The notes: generated by a model not told the origin, from the sequence alone. A stretch of 21,511 bases of DNA from Penium margaritaceum (GCA_023375785.1 SZWC01000839.1:215166-236676); one strand, 5' to 3'; shown: positions 1-10,990, numbered from the stretch's first letter. Numbers and translations: made by a program.

Positions 1-72
1 AGATATAGATATAGATATAGATATAGATATAGATATAGATATAGATATGGATATAGATATAGATATGGATAT
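1..72. repeat. (AGATAT)n hexanucleotide microsatellite
   Basis: About twelve consecutive hexamers AGATAT, with two later units changed to GGATAT and a decaying last unit. The array touches the left edge of the window, so its true length is unknown. It is a simple-sequence repeat with no coding content. Confidence 0.97.
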
Positions 73-3000
73 TGATTCAGAGGGAGGCCGGTGGAAACTC
101 GCATATAAGGAAAACATCGTGTAGCGTTACTTTTTTACTGAAGGCTCGTCAACGATGTGCACGACGAGGGGACAAAATCCACGAAAATCAACATGTCACC
201 TGTGTTTCTTGGACTTTCAGCATCTATTTCTGGAGTCACTAATATTTTAAGTCGACTGTGGGCCACTAAGATCGGCCGATTGCCATCAAGTAATGAAGTT
301 CCGCAACTTAGGGTTCGTGAGGCAGTTTGGTGATATAAGAGCTATACTAGAGTGATACTGGAATGATATTCTTTGATGTATCAAGTGATGTAAACCGACT
401 CATTTATCATGAATGACATCATCACACGTGCTTCTGCGTTGTTGTGGCGAAGTTCCTTCTTGATATCTTACGAGGTAAGAGGCGCATTCCGAGGGATATC
501 GTGGAGTGTCCCACAGCCCCCTGAACACCGTTGATTATTGCGAAAATGTCACGTGGATGGAACCCACCGCTTTCGCATAGGCAATGCAAAAGGATTTTGA
601 ATGGGTCAGAAAAAGTCAAAACCCATTTGCAATTGCATGAAGAAAAAGGTGGGCAAGCATAGGGCAGCACAAAATGACAAGCAAAAGCGTTGACCGCAAG
701 TACCTACATAAGGAAAACAAAGATCACAGCGATAGGCGTTTAGGTTGGGCAACTTAAGAGTTTGTTGGCCACCCAAGAGTTTTAAAAACTATGGTTGTTT
801 TATGATTCATTTCAAAACATCATCGCATCTATCATCGAAAACACGGGTGTCAGGTGATGGAGCATTTTCGATACAAAGAGGTGGAAAACACACCTCGACG
901 ATGCTTTCTTGGACATCACTTGGGGGGGGGGGTCTGTTCGGACGTGTAAGGATTTTTTTTTTCACACGAAACTACTCAAACAGTTCCTAGTATCTCGCAG
1001 TATCACCATCACTAAACTTCTGCACAAACCCTTAATTTGCTAGTCAATGCTCAACCATGGTACTCTGATGAGCTACAAACGCTTCAAGAAACGGACGGCG
1101 AGTTGCCATTTGAGTAATGAAGGGTGCGGATGGTTGACCCTAGAATCGTTCATTGGTTCAGGATAAATTTTGTGCGCCTAGTTGGTTGGGTTAGGGTAGT
1201 TCGGCCTGGGAAATTCACGTGTATGCACTCATTTTTTATCTTCGGTTGTGCTTTGTTAGTTTTTGCTAAATTATCAATGCCACATTGAGCAACTGTTCAC
1301 ACACTATTGGCATGCCCAAAGTGCAACATCGCATGTTCTTTTGCGACTGCAACCCTCACAATTTCGGCCGTGTCCATTGGATGGAGAGCAAAGCGACTGC
1401 CCTTTCAATATGGAACTCTATGTGGCATGTCCAGCACATCCTCGAAAATACCGCAACATCCTCGTCGCCCAATGACTCCCCGCCTGCTTGACAAATGGTC
1501 CACAAGCGCTCAACGCACGCAACTGAGCCCCCAACAACTGCTTCGCGATTGTTAGGCTGCTCTTGCTCACAAAATTGCCCTCCACAAAAACGATCGCCCC
1601 ATAGCAATGCTCCCCAACGATTCCCAAGCCTCGCGGACCTCGTGAGTATTGATTCCATGGAAGAACAAACTCAAACGTTTGACGTCTAGTTCAACTTCAT
1701 AGTTGAATCGAGCTCCAAAAATCTAGGAATGAAAATGAAAAACCAAAAAAATGAAGTGAGAAGGTAACTTGCAACTTCCTACTTTATTGAAATCGATAGT
1801 TGCAAGAACCCAATGATCTCAACGACAACCAGCCGCACTCGAGGATGTGCAACTTTGCCATAAAAATTACGAATGCTTCCAATAGCACACCTGCTACGCC
1901 TACGGTATCAAGCACAACGGCCTTTGCACAAAGCAAGAGGAAGATGGCCGACCAAAAAGGAAAACATGCACAAGCTTTGGTGACCAACATAAAAAACAAC
2001 AAAACAAATACGTGAAAAAGATGAAAAAATCAGGACATACGAAAGAAGAGACTAGCCAATATGGGTACCGTTTCAGGTTGTGTGAGACAAGCATTCAAAA
2101 CATGCTCTTTTAGAGATTGTTTTTTTGGCAAAATGAAGGAGACGACATCAGCCTCAATCTTCACGAACCATAATGAACGATGTTTTTTCCGAAAAATCTT
2201 TAAATGAATGTTACATAAGGATGGCCATTCAATATTTTCACATCTCCCTCCAAGTTCTAACAATTGACCCTTTGTACTTGGGTAATGCCCAATACGGCAA
2301 AGCAACTGCACATTGGGAATTTCCAAAACTAAGAAATGAGGAATTTTCCACAAGGAAACAGTTAACATCCGTCAACACGGAAGTGAAGCGAATTAAGCAA
2401 TGTTTTTCAAGAGAGCTACACTACTATGAAAGAGCATATGATAGCATCTTCAACTCCCAATTGATTTGTTTTGGAAATGCACTATGACAGTTACCAAAAC
2501 ACCTAGTATGTCTATGCCTAGTGCAATGAACCTCGCTAGCAATGATTCCATGGTTTGACACTGAATGTGCATTAAAAACGAAATCAGAATGAATGGTAAC
2601 CGCATGCACGTACTACGACATGGTACTCACCAAGAACGTTGCTTAGGTGCAACAAAGCAATGACGAGCCATGTCTGTTCAACCCTCCCTAGGAAAAATAC
2701 TTTTTCCCCTCCTCCCCACCCCTTTGTCCTCCCCTTTTCCCTGGACATGACTGAAACATTGGAGTTCATGGCTTATCGCACATTTCATGGATGGCCAACC
2801 AAATCTTGAGGAGTTGCAGCCTACATATGGTCCCATCACACATGGAATGACAACAATCTACGCGTTGAAAACACTAAGAAATGCATGCTCACAAGATGCC
2901 AATGATGTATGTGAAACCAAAATGTCGCGTAGTGAATCAGGAAATATTCTTGATTCACTTCCTCAAAACCCATGATGCCAGCATTCTCATCCAATCATTT

Positions 3001-4328
3001 GAGATTGATGTGCATCGCAAACTCAACTTCTAGGTGTGTGACTAGGAAAGACATAACAATGGCGGTAAGCACAGCAAGAGATCTCGCTAGCGCAGACAAT
3101 GCTCACCACCTCCATACCTGTCGCAAAGGGATCGATGTGGGCATGCCTATGCAGACAAGAGATGTCCTCGTTCGATATAATAGCTTCATGGTTCCCACAA
3201 AGGGAAGAAGAAAAATGTATAGGCGTGGGTGCTGGCATGACATCCACGTCTACAAACTTTCCCTATAATTGTCTGTTGTAGCTTCAAATGTGACACTTTT
3301 ATTCAACTTTTCTACAGTAATCTCTACATTTTCTACATTACCCTTGTTCATTACGGCTGCATCGACAACCCGAAGCATCTCATCTAGCATGAATATTGAA
3401 AAACAAAGGTCAAATTCCATTACTTTAAGGTGGCATAAGCTGGACGATGACATAATCTTCAGACCCTTGGCAAGTTATCGTAACGGTTGCAATAATGATC
3501 TCTTGCAAACAAGAAATGTATGTGGCTTCATACAGTTGAAGGAGCTCAAGGACCTCGTGCATGATGTACTTAGGGTGTATAATTCCTTGTCCAACGTGCA
3601 TTTCCTCAATGTAACGATGATTCCAAAGCGGTCCACTTATGTTCTGAGGTGTTTACGGCCCTTTCATTTGTGTAGCAGTAATTGGTGCATTTTGTAGCAT
3701 TGTGGCCCGTGAGGGCCAAGGAAATTTGTACTTCCAATAGCTCTTTGTTGGTTTCCTTTTATTCCTCGTTGTAGTTGGCATCTGAGCTTGAAGGCTCCTC
3801 TCAAAATTCTCCATGGTAGGATGTATGGTCCAACAACAAGTTGAAGTACATAACGACAAAATCTGTTGTTTGGTGTGACTTGCTGCTCACAACATCCCTC
3901 ATGACTTCAAAGGGCTCCACAAATATGGTTTAAAAATTCCAATCCATTAAGTGCAACTTCAACCTCGTTCTTGGCCTCTCCATGTATGGAAATTGCATTG
4001 TAACACATGCAACCATAAGCATTTTTTTTACGAGACAACTATGGACACAATCATTAACTTCCATCCTAGTACTAGCATCCACGGATAACTTCGGCTAACA
4101 AACCATACCAAGACAAAGAAGGTTGAAAGATAATTTCATAAATGTGAACACAATGAGGTGTGGACCAAAGGTGAATACATAGGAGAACAAATTAGTCAAT
4201 TTTTGTCTGACATGCAGACATAAAGTGTTTTTCCAGGAGGTTTTGCTCAACCCTGAATTTGTGCGCGATGAGCAAAGTTCCAAGTCTGAAGCTTTGTAGT
4301 TTGCATTTTCTTGAACTTGGTGTCATAG
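73..4328. other. unassigned region, no recognised gene
   Basis: No gene, RNA gene or mobile element is recognised here. Several open frames of 60 to 142 codons occur on both strands and often overlap: 1356-1658 minus (100 codons), 2030-2368 minus (112 codons) and 3269-3697 plus (142 codons). None shows a domain, signal peptide or motif that I know, and competing frames on the other strand are similarly open. Local features are an 11-base G run at 922-932 followed by a 10-base T run at 953-962, a pyrimidine-rich patch at about 2701-2750, and a hairpin at 2931-2959. Decayed retroelement or gene remnants are possible but not shown. Confidence 0.5.
2931..2959. repeat. perfect 9-bp inverted repeat (hairpin)
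   Basis: Arms AGTGAATCA (2931-2939) and TGATTCACT (2951-2959) are exact reverse complements around 11 bases. The pairing can continue inward for about four more bases with one mismatch, leaving a three-base loop. It lies in unassigned sequence and no terminator-like T run follows it. Confidence 0.75.
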
Positions 4329-4333
4329 CTCGG

Positions 4334-4492
4334 TGTACCCAATTCAATGGAATCCTTGGCTGACCTGGCCCAAACTGTGGAACTTGGGGTCTCCGCCCTC
4401 AAGACATCCCGTCTCACCGCACACAGTCCTAGGTGACCCCGCTCGAGCCATGTCGCTCCTTCGACCAGACAGCATGGCACTGCCACACTACA
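4334..4492 (-). repeat. 3' LTR of the TRIM element
   Basis: This 159-bp LTR reads TGTAG...TACA on the minus strand and is collinear with 4576-4736. The A-box-like string is retained (TGGCTCGAGCGGGG, 4437-4450). The B-box-like string is degraded here, so any promoter role of these boxes is uncertain. Confidence 0.88.
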
Positions 4493-4501
4493 TTCCCCAT
4501 C
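4493..4501 (-). other. polypurine tract of the TRIM element
   Basis: GATGGGGAA on the minus strand abuts the TG start of the 3' LTR, where a plus-strand primer is expected in LTR elements. Confidence 0.65.
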
Positions 4502-4562
4502 GATTGGAGTTAGAGCTGCCTCTGCATCTCCGGTAATCCCGACTTGGGATTCAAGCCCTGGA

Positions 4563-4574
4563 GCTCAAATACCA
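4563..4574 (-). other. primer binding site (initiator-Met tRNA type)
   Basis: On the minus strand TGGTATTTGAGC lies one base inside the 5' LTR. It differs from the usual plant primer site TGGTATCAGAGC at two adjacent bases. Its position and match fix the element's orientation. Confidence 0.8.
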
Positions 4575-4575
4575 A

Positions 4576-4736
4576 TGAAGCGGATTCAATAGATTCCTTG
4601 GCCGACTAGGCCAAAACCGCGGTGCTTGAGGGTCTCCGAACCTTAAGCCATCCCGCCTCACCGCCCACAGTCCCAGGTGACCCCGCTTGAGCAATGTGGC
4701 TCCTTCGATCGGTCGGTGTGGCATTACCATGCTACA
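4576..4736 (-). repeat. 5' LTR of the TRIM element
   Basis: This 161-bp LTR reads TGTAG...TTCA on the minus strand. It aligns along its full length with the other LTR at about 78 percent identity by eye. The minus strand carries an A-box-like string TTGCTCAAGCGGGG (4681-4694) and, 38 bases on, a B-box-like string GGTTCGGAGACCC (4630-4642). These hint at RNA polymerase III promoter remnants, but the fit to consensus is imperfect. Confidence 0.88.
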
Positions 4737-4741
4737 CCCGG

Positions 4742-5560
4742 CATGCACCAACGTCTTTATTTGCTTCGAGAACTTGTATCGCCTCTTGGTGTTGTATGTG
4801 CGGTGAAGCGCAAACTTACCCTAATGTCTGAGGTGTACCTAATAAACGCATAGAAGGTAGAGGAAAAACAAAAAAAACATACGTGTCAAGAATTTGGTAC
4901 ATAAACAAATGTCAGTGCCATGATTATGCAAAAAAACCAAAAATGATTTGAAAACTTAATGAAACCGCCTTCCAGATACTAGTACAATATTAACCCAGAG
5001 GGTTTTCCTTCCAAGGTTAAACATTGGTGAGCCATACAAGTAATATTTTGTACTACTCTATGCAGATGACAAGGCCCCTTGCATGCATTCTTTGCACAAG
5101 GCTCTCTCCCCAAGCTTCTCCATACTACTTGTTATCTAAAGGCTTCAGATGAAGCATCCAAGAGCATCGAAACCCGACTCTAGGCCTTGGATCGGCCACA
5201 TCATATCATTTCTATGAGGGCATTGCAATGAAATGGGGTTCCATATTTTCAACGACACGATAGGGTTCCTCTTCATGGAAATTTATTCTCCAAATGGTCT
5301 TCATCCTAGCCCATGATGGTCTTTAAGAAGAAAACTAAGCAACTGGCCTGTCCGTAATACATAGCAAATGCATTCATCCCTGTCTAATATTTGTCCTTTG
5401 CCGTTATGTGCCCATAGCAATCCAGCGTATTGTTATATTTGTGCCATTAAAAGACTTTGAGACCATGGTGTTGGTTCTTCACGCTAAACCATGTGTTAGA
5501 AATACAAAGAGAACATTGTGCCCCACCTTACTTTCCACTTGATGAGGTAGAGTTAATCGA
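4742..5560. other. unassigned region
   Basis: About 820 bases with no recognised gene or repeat. Stops are frequent in all frames. Confidence 0.5.
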
Positions 5561-5561
5561 A

Positions 5562-6352
5562 GTGCTAGGGGTTGGGGGGTGAAGGGCTGGTTTGAAAGTG
5601 TATGTGGGAAGTGTATAAGTAGGTGTCTGAATGATTGAGTGTTTTCGGATTGAAATAATACAATTGTGCATGATTCAAGTAGTTTGAGCTTGATATGGAT
5701 TGGGGGGGGGTCTTGTTGAGTGAAAGCACATCTGGGGAGTGAATGTGGAGGTGTACGAATTGGTGAGTGTGGTGTGGGTGAAGTGGACCACTAGTGTACA
5801 ACTGAGACGTGCTAAGGCTGGCTTGAGGTAGGAGGGGAGGGGGGGTTAGGATTTAGAGTATGTTATGGTGGGTTAGTGTCTCATTTTTTTGTTTATTTGT
5901 GTACATTGTTGTGTGGATTACAAAAGAGGAGTAAGGAGGGTGGAGGGGATTTGGGGTGGAAGTGTATGTGGAGTGTATATGAGGTGTGCAAAAGAAGTGT
6001 GTGGTGAGGGTACAAGTATGCACTTGTGTTTACTAGTGACCATTGTGTAGGAAACGTCTGAGAATATAGACACCATTTTTTGTGCGTTGAACTAGAGGTG
6101 GATGGGTGCAATGAGTGCTAGGGGACTAAGGGTTGGGGTGAAAAAGTATGTGGGGAGTGTGTGAAGAGGTGTTTGAATGTCATTGAATTTTTTTGGGGGT
6201 ATGTGTCCACTTGTGCATTGAATCATGTAAGTTAAGGTAAAGGTGGATGTGAGGGGGTGCGGGTATTGGGTGAAATAGCACATGGGGAGTGGATGTGGAG
6301 GAACAAGATTATATGAGTGTGGTGCGCATTACAATAGACAATAGTGTTATAC
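5562..6352 (+). repeat. G/T-rich array of diverged repeat monomers
   Basis: Two collinear blocks beginning GTGCTAGGG (5562-5810 and 6115-6352) lie 553 bases apart in the same orientation. Each contains two related monomers of the form GGTGAAAGTGTATGTGGGNAGTGTATGTGAGGTGT. Another half-unit lies at about 5950-6045. Monomer cores start near 5590, 5713, 5955, 6138 and 6269, so spacing is irregular. The plus strand is markedly G/T-rich and includes a nine-base G run (5702-5710). The core TTGAAAGTGTATNTGGGAGTG resembles the core of the repeat family at 12503-13602. The array has no coding content: the open frames on the minus strand are low-complexity His/Pro/Ser/Thr strings. Confidence 0.7.
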
Positions 6353-6430
6353 TACAATAAGGGGAAGGCTAGATTCATGTGGAAGAGTGGGGGGGCATTA
6401 AGTGTACACCCTTCTAGTGTATACAAACAA

Positions 6431-7261
6431 AGATAAACTCTACCCGAAGGTTTGAGGTAGGTAGGAGTGGGGTAATTAGTATAAAAAAATCACAAAACGA
6501 TAATTCCTTAGCATTTAATATTCCAAAAGTCCTTTAGTGTTTTTTAAAACAGCACAAAAATATTATTAAGGCTTACATCAAAACACTAGACCACTAGAAT
6601 ACTCTCCTAAAAAATTCCCTTCCATGCTCAATCAGTCAATATTGACAAGAAAAGTGCAGACGTATACTTGACCATCAGATATCAATATGTCATTTGTGTT
6701 TTGTTCTACCCTTACCTAGAAGTGTACTAAGCCTAGATTCTGTTAAATACCGGCACAAAACTAATCTTCAGACAATATTGTATTTCTTGACAACCATTAT
6801 GCCGGTAGTCAAAAACGTCACCTACCGCTTGAAAGTCAATGTCGCTCGACCGGCAAGCTAATGCGCATTTGCTAGTCATCCGACACAAGCCTACCGGACA
6901 GAATCTGTGACTGAAAAGAATCCTTGGAATCATCGTTGCGAGCTTTTAAATCTAGATGACTTGCCACCTCGCCATCGCTGCCATACGTTTTGGGTCTCTT
7001 TGACATTCGTAGTCAGATGTAAGCAATACTTCGTGAATATGGCACTTGCATTGTCAATTGTTTTGATGGCTCAAGGCCATCCAAAAGTATTTGATCTGGG
7101 TGATTGGATGACACAATGGGAAAATTAACCTTAGAATATATCGGATGAAGGTCAAAGTCGTAGGAATCACAATCAAGATTCAATGTCTTCCTATGGATGA
7201 TCCAGAAATATATGAGTCTCTATAGAATTCATTAGTTGGCAGGCACCGATTGTTATCCTAA
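6431..7261. other. unassigned region
   Basis: No recognised feature. A short frame at 6907-7128 (73 codons) starts with ATG and ends with TAA, but it has no motif or context to support it. Confidence 0.5.
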
Positions 7262-7650
7262 TTTATCGACAACTTGTAGGTATGCATTTACTTGTTCACT
7301 TGTGTACACTACCTGATGACTCGCATGTTTTTTGTCGTGCAGTTCCACATGCACTCGCCACATACACATGTCACCTTGAGGAGGGATGGAGGATGGCATG
7401 TTGAACCCAAGACCGGATCCCCCCCTCCCACCTCGCCGTCACTTGTCAAGTGCATAGGGGGATGCATGCGGAAGTGCATGGCTCTCACACTTAATGTTGG
7501 CAAATTAGTACAAAAGTGCGATCTAGGACGTTTGTAGAGCTTTCATTCGCCAGGATGAACTAGTTCATGCCTGCGGCATCTAATCGCACAATCGGTTGTA
7601 TACCTTCTCACACAATTCTCACATACACTTTGGGGGATTGCAAGGGGGGG
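7262..7650 (+). repeat. dispersed copy of the C-run/G-run repeat family
   Basis: The block at about 7330-7376 (CACTCGCCACATACACATGTCACC) closely resembles 13006-13034 (CACTCTCGCAATACACATGTCCAC). In both places it comes just before a G-rich then C-run stretch. Here the C run is at about 7418-7427, and the block closes at a G run at about 7645-7651. The core has diverged more than in the 12.5-13.6 kb copies. Two open frames on opposite strands within it (7292-7537 and 7309-7503) are mutual shadows and are not taken as genes. Confidence 0.5.
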
Positions 7651-7689
7651 AGGAATTAGGGAGCGAAAAGTGGATATGTGTCTCCTAAG

Positions 7690-8569
7690 AACTGAAACTC
7701 CCAACAATAGTCTCGAAGACATCTCCCCATCTTCTGACTCCTCTTTTGTTCAAAATAAACCATCTAGAGGGCAATCTACCTTCGGATAGCCTGAACGATG
7801 TCTCCTTATAGCTTCAAGCAGTTGAGAAATTCCTAAAACATTTTAACTTCAATTATGAACGGTATTTAGAATAAACAATTATCATACTAAAAAATCTTCC
7901 ATAAATATATGATGAACCCTTGTACGTTGTGTTCAAAGGTTATACTTGTTTTTGTTATGCATCCTTACTACAAATGAAGGAAACTTCCCATGAATGAAAA
8001 TATATGTGAGAAGCCTTTCTGAATAACAAGGCTGGAAACATAAAATTTTGTGAATTTAGAAGGTTCCTATTAGCTTCCAATTTCCACTTTAGGAATTATA
8101 GAAAATTTCTTAGTTGTCTCTTGTGTATGGTTATGTATGGTATACACTATTAGAGGAGTGTATGATTTAGGGGTGATTGGTTCTAAATGCACTCAATCAA
8201 ATGTGATGACTTTGGTCAATACTGCACATTCTATGATTGAATTTCTCACAAGTGACCACTATTCCAAGACATTCTTTCGTGAATTGAACCTAAGATACCC
8301 ATTCTTTCTTTGATAGTTTGTTAAATTGAAAATATTTCGAAAATTGGACACCAACCAAGTTTACCTTGTTGATGATTTTGGAAATCTTAGTGCCACTTCT
8401 TGGCAAGAAACAAAGCTAAAAATCAAAAGAATGATTTTTCTTTGGGATTTTTTCATGCCTTGTCACCGTAGTCAATGTTATTGGTGACTGGAAACATAAT
8501 AGTAGAAAGAATTTGGCCTTTCAAACTTTGTGATCCATGATAAATCAACAATACTATTTTGTACTTCAC
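7690..8569. other. unassigned AT-rich region
   Basis: Nothing recognised. It is a non-repetitive AT-rich stretch with short frames only. Confidence 0.5.
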
Positions 8570-10302
8570 CTCTCATCCTTGACTTTGGCATGCCATCATG
8601 CCATCCTATCTCTTCTGCATCTTTTCCCCCTTTCTCTCCCTATGTGAAAACTCTCCTACTCTTCTGGCATCTAGTTCCTTCAGGTTATTGACCTATGTGC
8701 ACCATGATCTCCCTCATTTCAGAAACATTTTTTTGGCCCATCGCCCACTTACCCACTTGCATTTCACTTTCAACGCAAGAGCGTAAACACCTCTATTATG
8801 CTCTCATCAACACTAACCTTCTCAACCCTACCAGTAGTAATTTTGTGCATGTATATGACATGGGTTGCACAACCACCCCCATGTGCGTTATGTCTGCTCC
8901 CTTCTCCCATTCCTCCCTTCCTCCCAACCTCAATAACGCCCTCCTTCCTCAATTCCTCACTCATGCCCATCCTCATCCCTCCCTCCGGCCCGTCTCCCAC
9001 CCACTCTCAGTTTCCTCTATCTAAACCCTCCCTTGATCCCATCCTGTGTCACCAACACTCCTTTACTCAATATTCCCCATCCCATTTAACCCTTGTCTTG
9101 TTTGTGCAATCCCTTTCTTTCACTATCTCTTGTTTTTATCCCATGTACGCTCTGCCATTCTCTCGCCTCCCCCATGCATATCCCACCATCCATTCACAGT
9201 TTCTACTCATTTCTCCTCTTTCGAATATTTCATCCACTATTCCTCATCCCCTATTCCTCCATCACTTTCACCAGCCCAACCCTATCCTCCCCTTATCTCT
9301 TCCTCAAATCCATCCTCCACTATCCCTTACAAAATTCTTTCCTTACCCTCCCCTATTGCTCTATCCCACAATCCCCACTTTCCATTTTTCCTCCATCCCT
9401 TCCATACATGATCTCTCATTTGAAGCCCCCAATCATCAGTTATATGCTCTCGTCCATCCACATATTTTCTTCCTGTCCTTGTGCCTTCCTCCCTGCTCAC
9501 CCTCACCCTTGTGTATCTTTCTTCCCTAATAATTTCCTTTCCAAATGCATAACCATTTTGCCTCTCCAATTTCCCTACTCCCTTTGCTCGGCTATTCCCT
9601 TATCCTACTTTGTTGTGTTCAGATCTCCCTTCCCACCTCCAGCCAGCTCCCCCTTTCTCTCATCCCCCCCTTTCTCCTCCCATCCTACTCCCCTCCTCTG
9701 CCCTTCTACCATCCTCTGCCTACAAGTCATTTTTCCTTCATCAGTCTTGGATCCTCCCCCCTTGCGCCCTTCTCTATCCTGTACACCACATTATTCAACA
9801 ACTTCACACGTCCCTATTTACCTCATCTATTAATCTCCCCCTCAACCTCCCCTCCCTGCCTTTCCCCTATCCACACAATCAATAAACCCCCTGGCTTGCT
9901 CGCATTTCTACCCTCCTCACAATTCACTTTCTTGCACCTATCCATTTCCTCCTCCTACCCTTTCCTCCTCTATCTCTCAACCCCCTTTTCTCAACCCAAC
10001 CTCCTTCCCTCCTTATCCCTTTTTCCATCCTCCGTTCACACTTCCTTCCTCTCTCTCCCTCCTCTTCCCCCTCCCCTTTCTCTAGCCCTTCATCCAACTA
10101 TACCATTTCGTCCCTTTCCTCTTCAATATTGTTCCCCCCTAATTTCCCTTGACTTATTCCCATTCTCTTGACATGAATCCCCCTAAACCCTCACTTGTTC
10201 CCACCCACCTCTCTCCATCCTCGTGACTCCCTCCCTTCATACCTCTACTACATCTCTATATATTTCTCTATATATCTCTCTACATCTCTCTCCATCTCTC
10301 TC

Positions 10303-10308
<6 letters not shown>

Positions 10309-10342
<34 letters not shown>
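10309..10342 (+). repeat. (TC)17 microsatellite
   Basis: Thirty-four uninterrupted bases of TC, preceded from about 10255 by interrupted TC and TA units. It lies within the pyrimidine tract. Confidence 0.97.
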
Positions 10343-10346
<4 letters not shown>

Positions 10347-10507
10347 TCCCCATATCCCTTCCATAATCCCTAAGCAACACCCTCCCATGTCCCTCAACCT
10401 CTTCATCCCTCCGTCGTCGTCCTACTCCTCTGTGTGTAGTTTTGTCAAAACCATGTTCTTTTCATCTCCCTCCCCCATCTCTCCCCTTCGCTCCCTCCCT
10501 CTCCCTC

Positions 10508-10510
<3 letters not shown>

Positions 10511-10543
<33 letters not shown>
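10511..10543 (+). repeat. (CT)16 microsatellite
   Basis: Thirty-three uninterrupted bases of CT, followed by interrupted CT-rich sequence to about 10620. It is the second pure CT array in the pyrimidine tract. Confidence 0.97.
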
Positions 10544-10548
<5 letters not shown>

Positions 10549-10990
10549 ATCCCTCTCTATATCTATCTCTCTCTCTTTACCCCCCTCTCTCTCTTTATCT
10601 TTCTCTCCATCTCTATCTATCACTCTCATTTCCTCCCTTTCTCCCCCACTTGTACTCTCCTTACTCCTTATTACCTTGACTCCTCCCACCTCCCTATCTT
10701 TCCCCATCAACACTTTCTCCCCTCCTCTTACCCGTCCTCACCCCAGCTCACTGTTTTCTCTCCTACATTCATTCCTCTACCATATTCTTGTCCGCCCTCT
10801 CCTCTCATCCATCCTCTTATCCCTCTACCCTACCCTCTTATCCCTGTTTCCTTGCTTTCTCGTTTTCTTGCATTCTCTTCCTTCCTCTTTTCCACAATCC
10901 AATCCGTCTCCTAATTACCCTCTTTCACCCTACATTTTCTATTTATCTCTTTTGTTATATCTGTCCTCCAATCCTTTCTTCCCCTATCTT

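Larger units (their letters stand above)
4334..4736 (-). mobile_element. TRIM-type miniature LTR retrotransposon
   Basis: A complete 403-bp non-autonomous LTR element read on the minus strand. Two direct repeats (4576-4736 as the 5' LTR, 4334-4492 as the 3' LTR) each begin TGTAG and end CA. They flank an internal region of only 83 bp. Directly after the 5' LTR and a one-base spacer comes TGGTATTTGAGC, matching 10 of 12 bases of the plant initiator-Met tRNA primer site TGGTATCAGAGC. Directly before the 3' LTR is a purine stretch, GATGGGGAA. Flanking pentamers CTCGG (4329-4333) and CCCGG (4737-4741) differ at one base, as expected of an old target duplication. The element has no coding capacity, so it would have depended on proteins from an autonomous relative. 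The LTRs differ at roughly 35 of 160 positions by eye, implying an old insertion. The closest named TRIM family was not determined. Confidence 0.9.
8570..10990 (+). repeat. 2.4-kb pyrimidine-rich tract
   Basis: The plus strand is strongly C+T-rich for about 2.4 kb, most extreme from about 8890 to 10985. Lines I counted are around 85 percent pyrimidine. TCC, CCCT and CTCT words dominate without one fixed period. Stop codons all need purines, so all three plus frames stay open for long stretches (208 to 246 codons at 8798-9529, 9093-9833, 9545-10171, 10195-10914 and 10442-11068). Their products are Pro/Ser/Leu/Phe low-complexity strings, and overlapping frames are equally open. I therefore read the region as a compositional tract, probably grown from CT microsatellites. 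Long homopurine-homopyrimidine DNA can form triplexes; whether this one does is unknown. Confidence 0.9.

Noticed and set aside
905..935. Further member of the C-run/G-run family (GGACATCACTT before an 11-base G run)
   Set aside because: Only the few bases before the G run match, and no core or C-run partner was found nearby.
1263..1690. Cluster of overlapping frames on both strands, including a 100-codon minus frame
   Set aside because: Several frames are open at once in a slightly GC-richer patch, which is typical of shadow frames. No motif decides between them.
2030..2368. 112-codon minus-strand frame
   Set aside because: It reads as a plausible mixed protein but has no known motif, and a competing plus-strand frame (2173-2487) overlaps it. 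It is not enough for a gene call.
3269..3697. 142-codon plus-strand frame
   Set aside because: It is the longest frame outside the pyrimidine tract, but it has no recognised motif, no neighbours and comparable openness on the minus strand. It may be chance or a remnant.
4541..4574. tRNA gene suggested by GGATTCAAGCCC followed by a string ending TACCA on the plus strand
   Set aside because: It resembles a tRNA 3' half because it overlaps the minus-strand retroelement primer site, which is complementary to a tRNA end. No 5' half or cloverleaf is present.
4334..4736. Tandem tRNA-derived SINE dimer
   Set aside because: The direct repeats have TG...CA ends, a primer site, a purine tract and flanking pentamers, which fit a TRIM better than a SINE. 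There is no poly-A tail.
4334..4736. Cassandra element with 5S rRNA in its LTR
   Set aside because: Only a short GGGTCACCTGGGA-like string recalls 5S. The rest of the 5S sequence is not seen.
8798..10914. Long overlapping plus-strand open frames (up to 246 codons)
   Set aside because: All three frames are open because the tract lacks the purines needed for stop codons. The products are low-complexity Pro/Ser/Leu strings with no domain.
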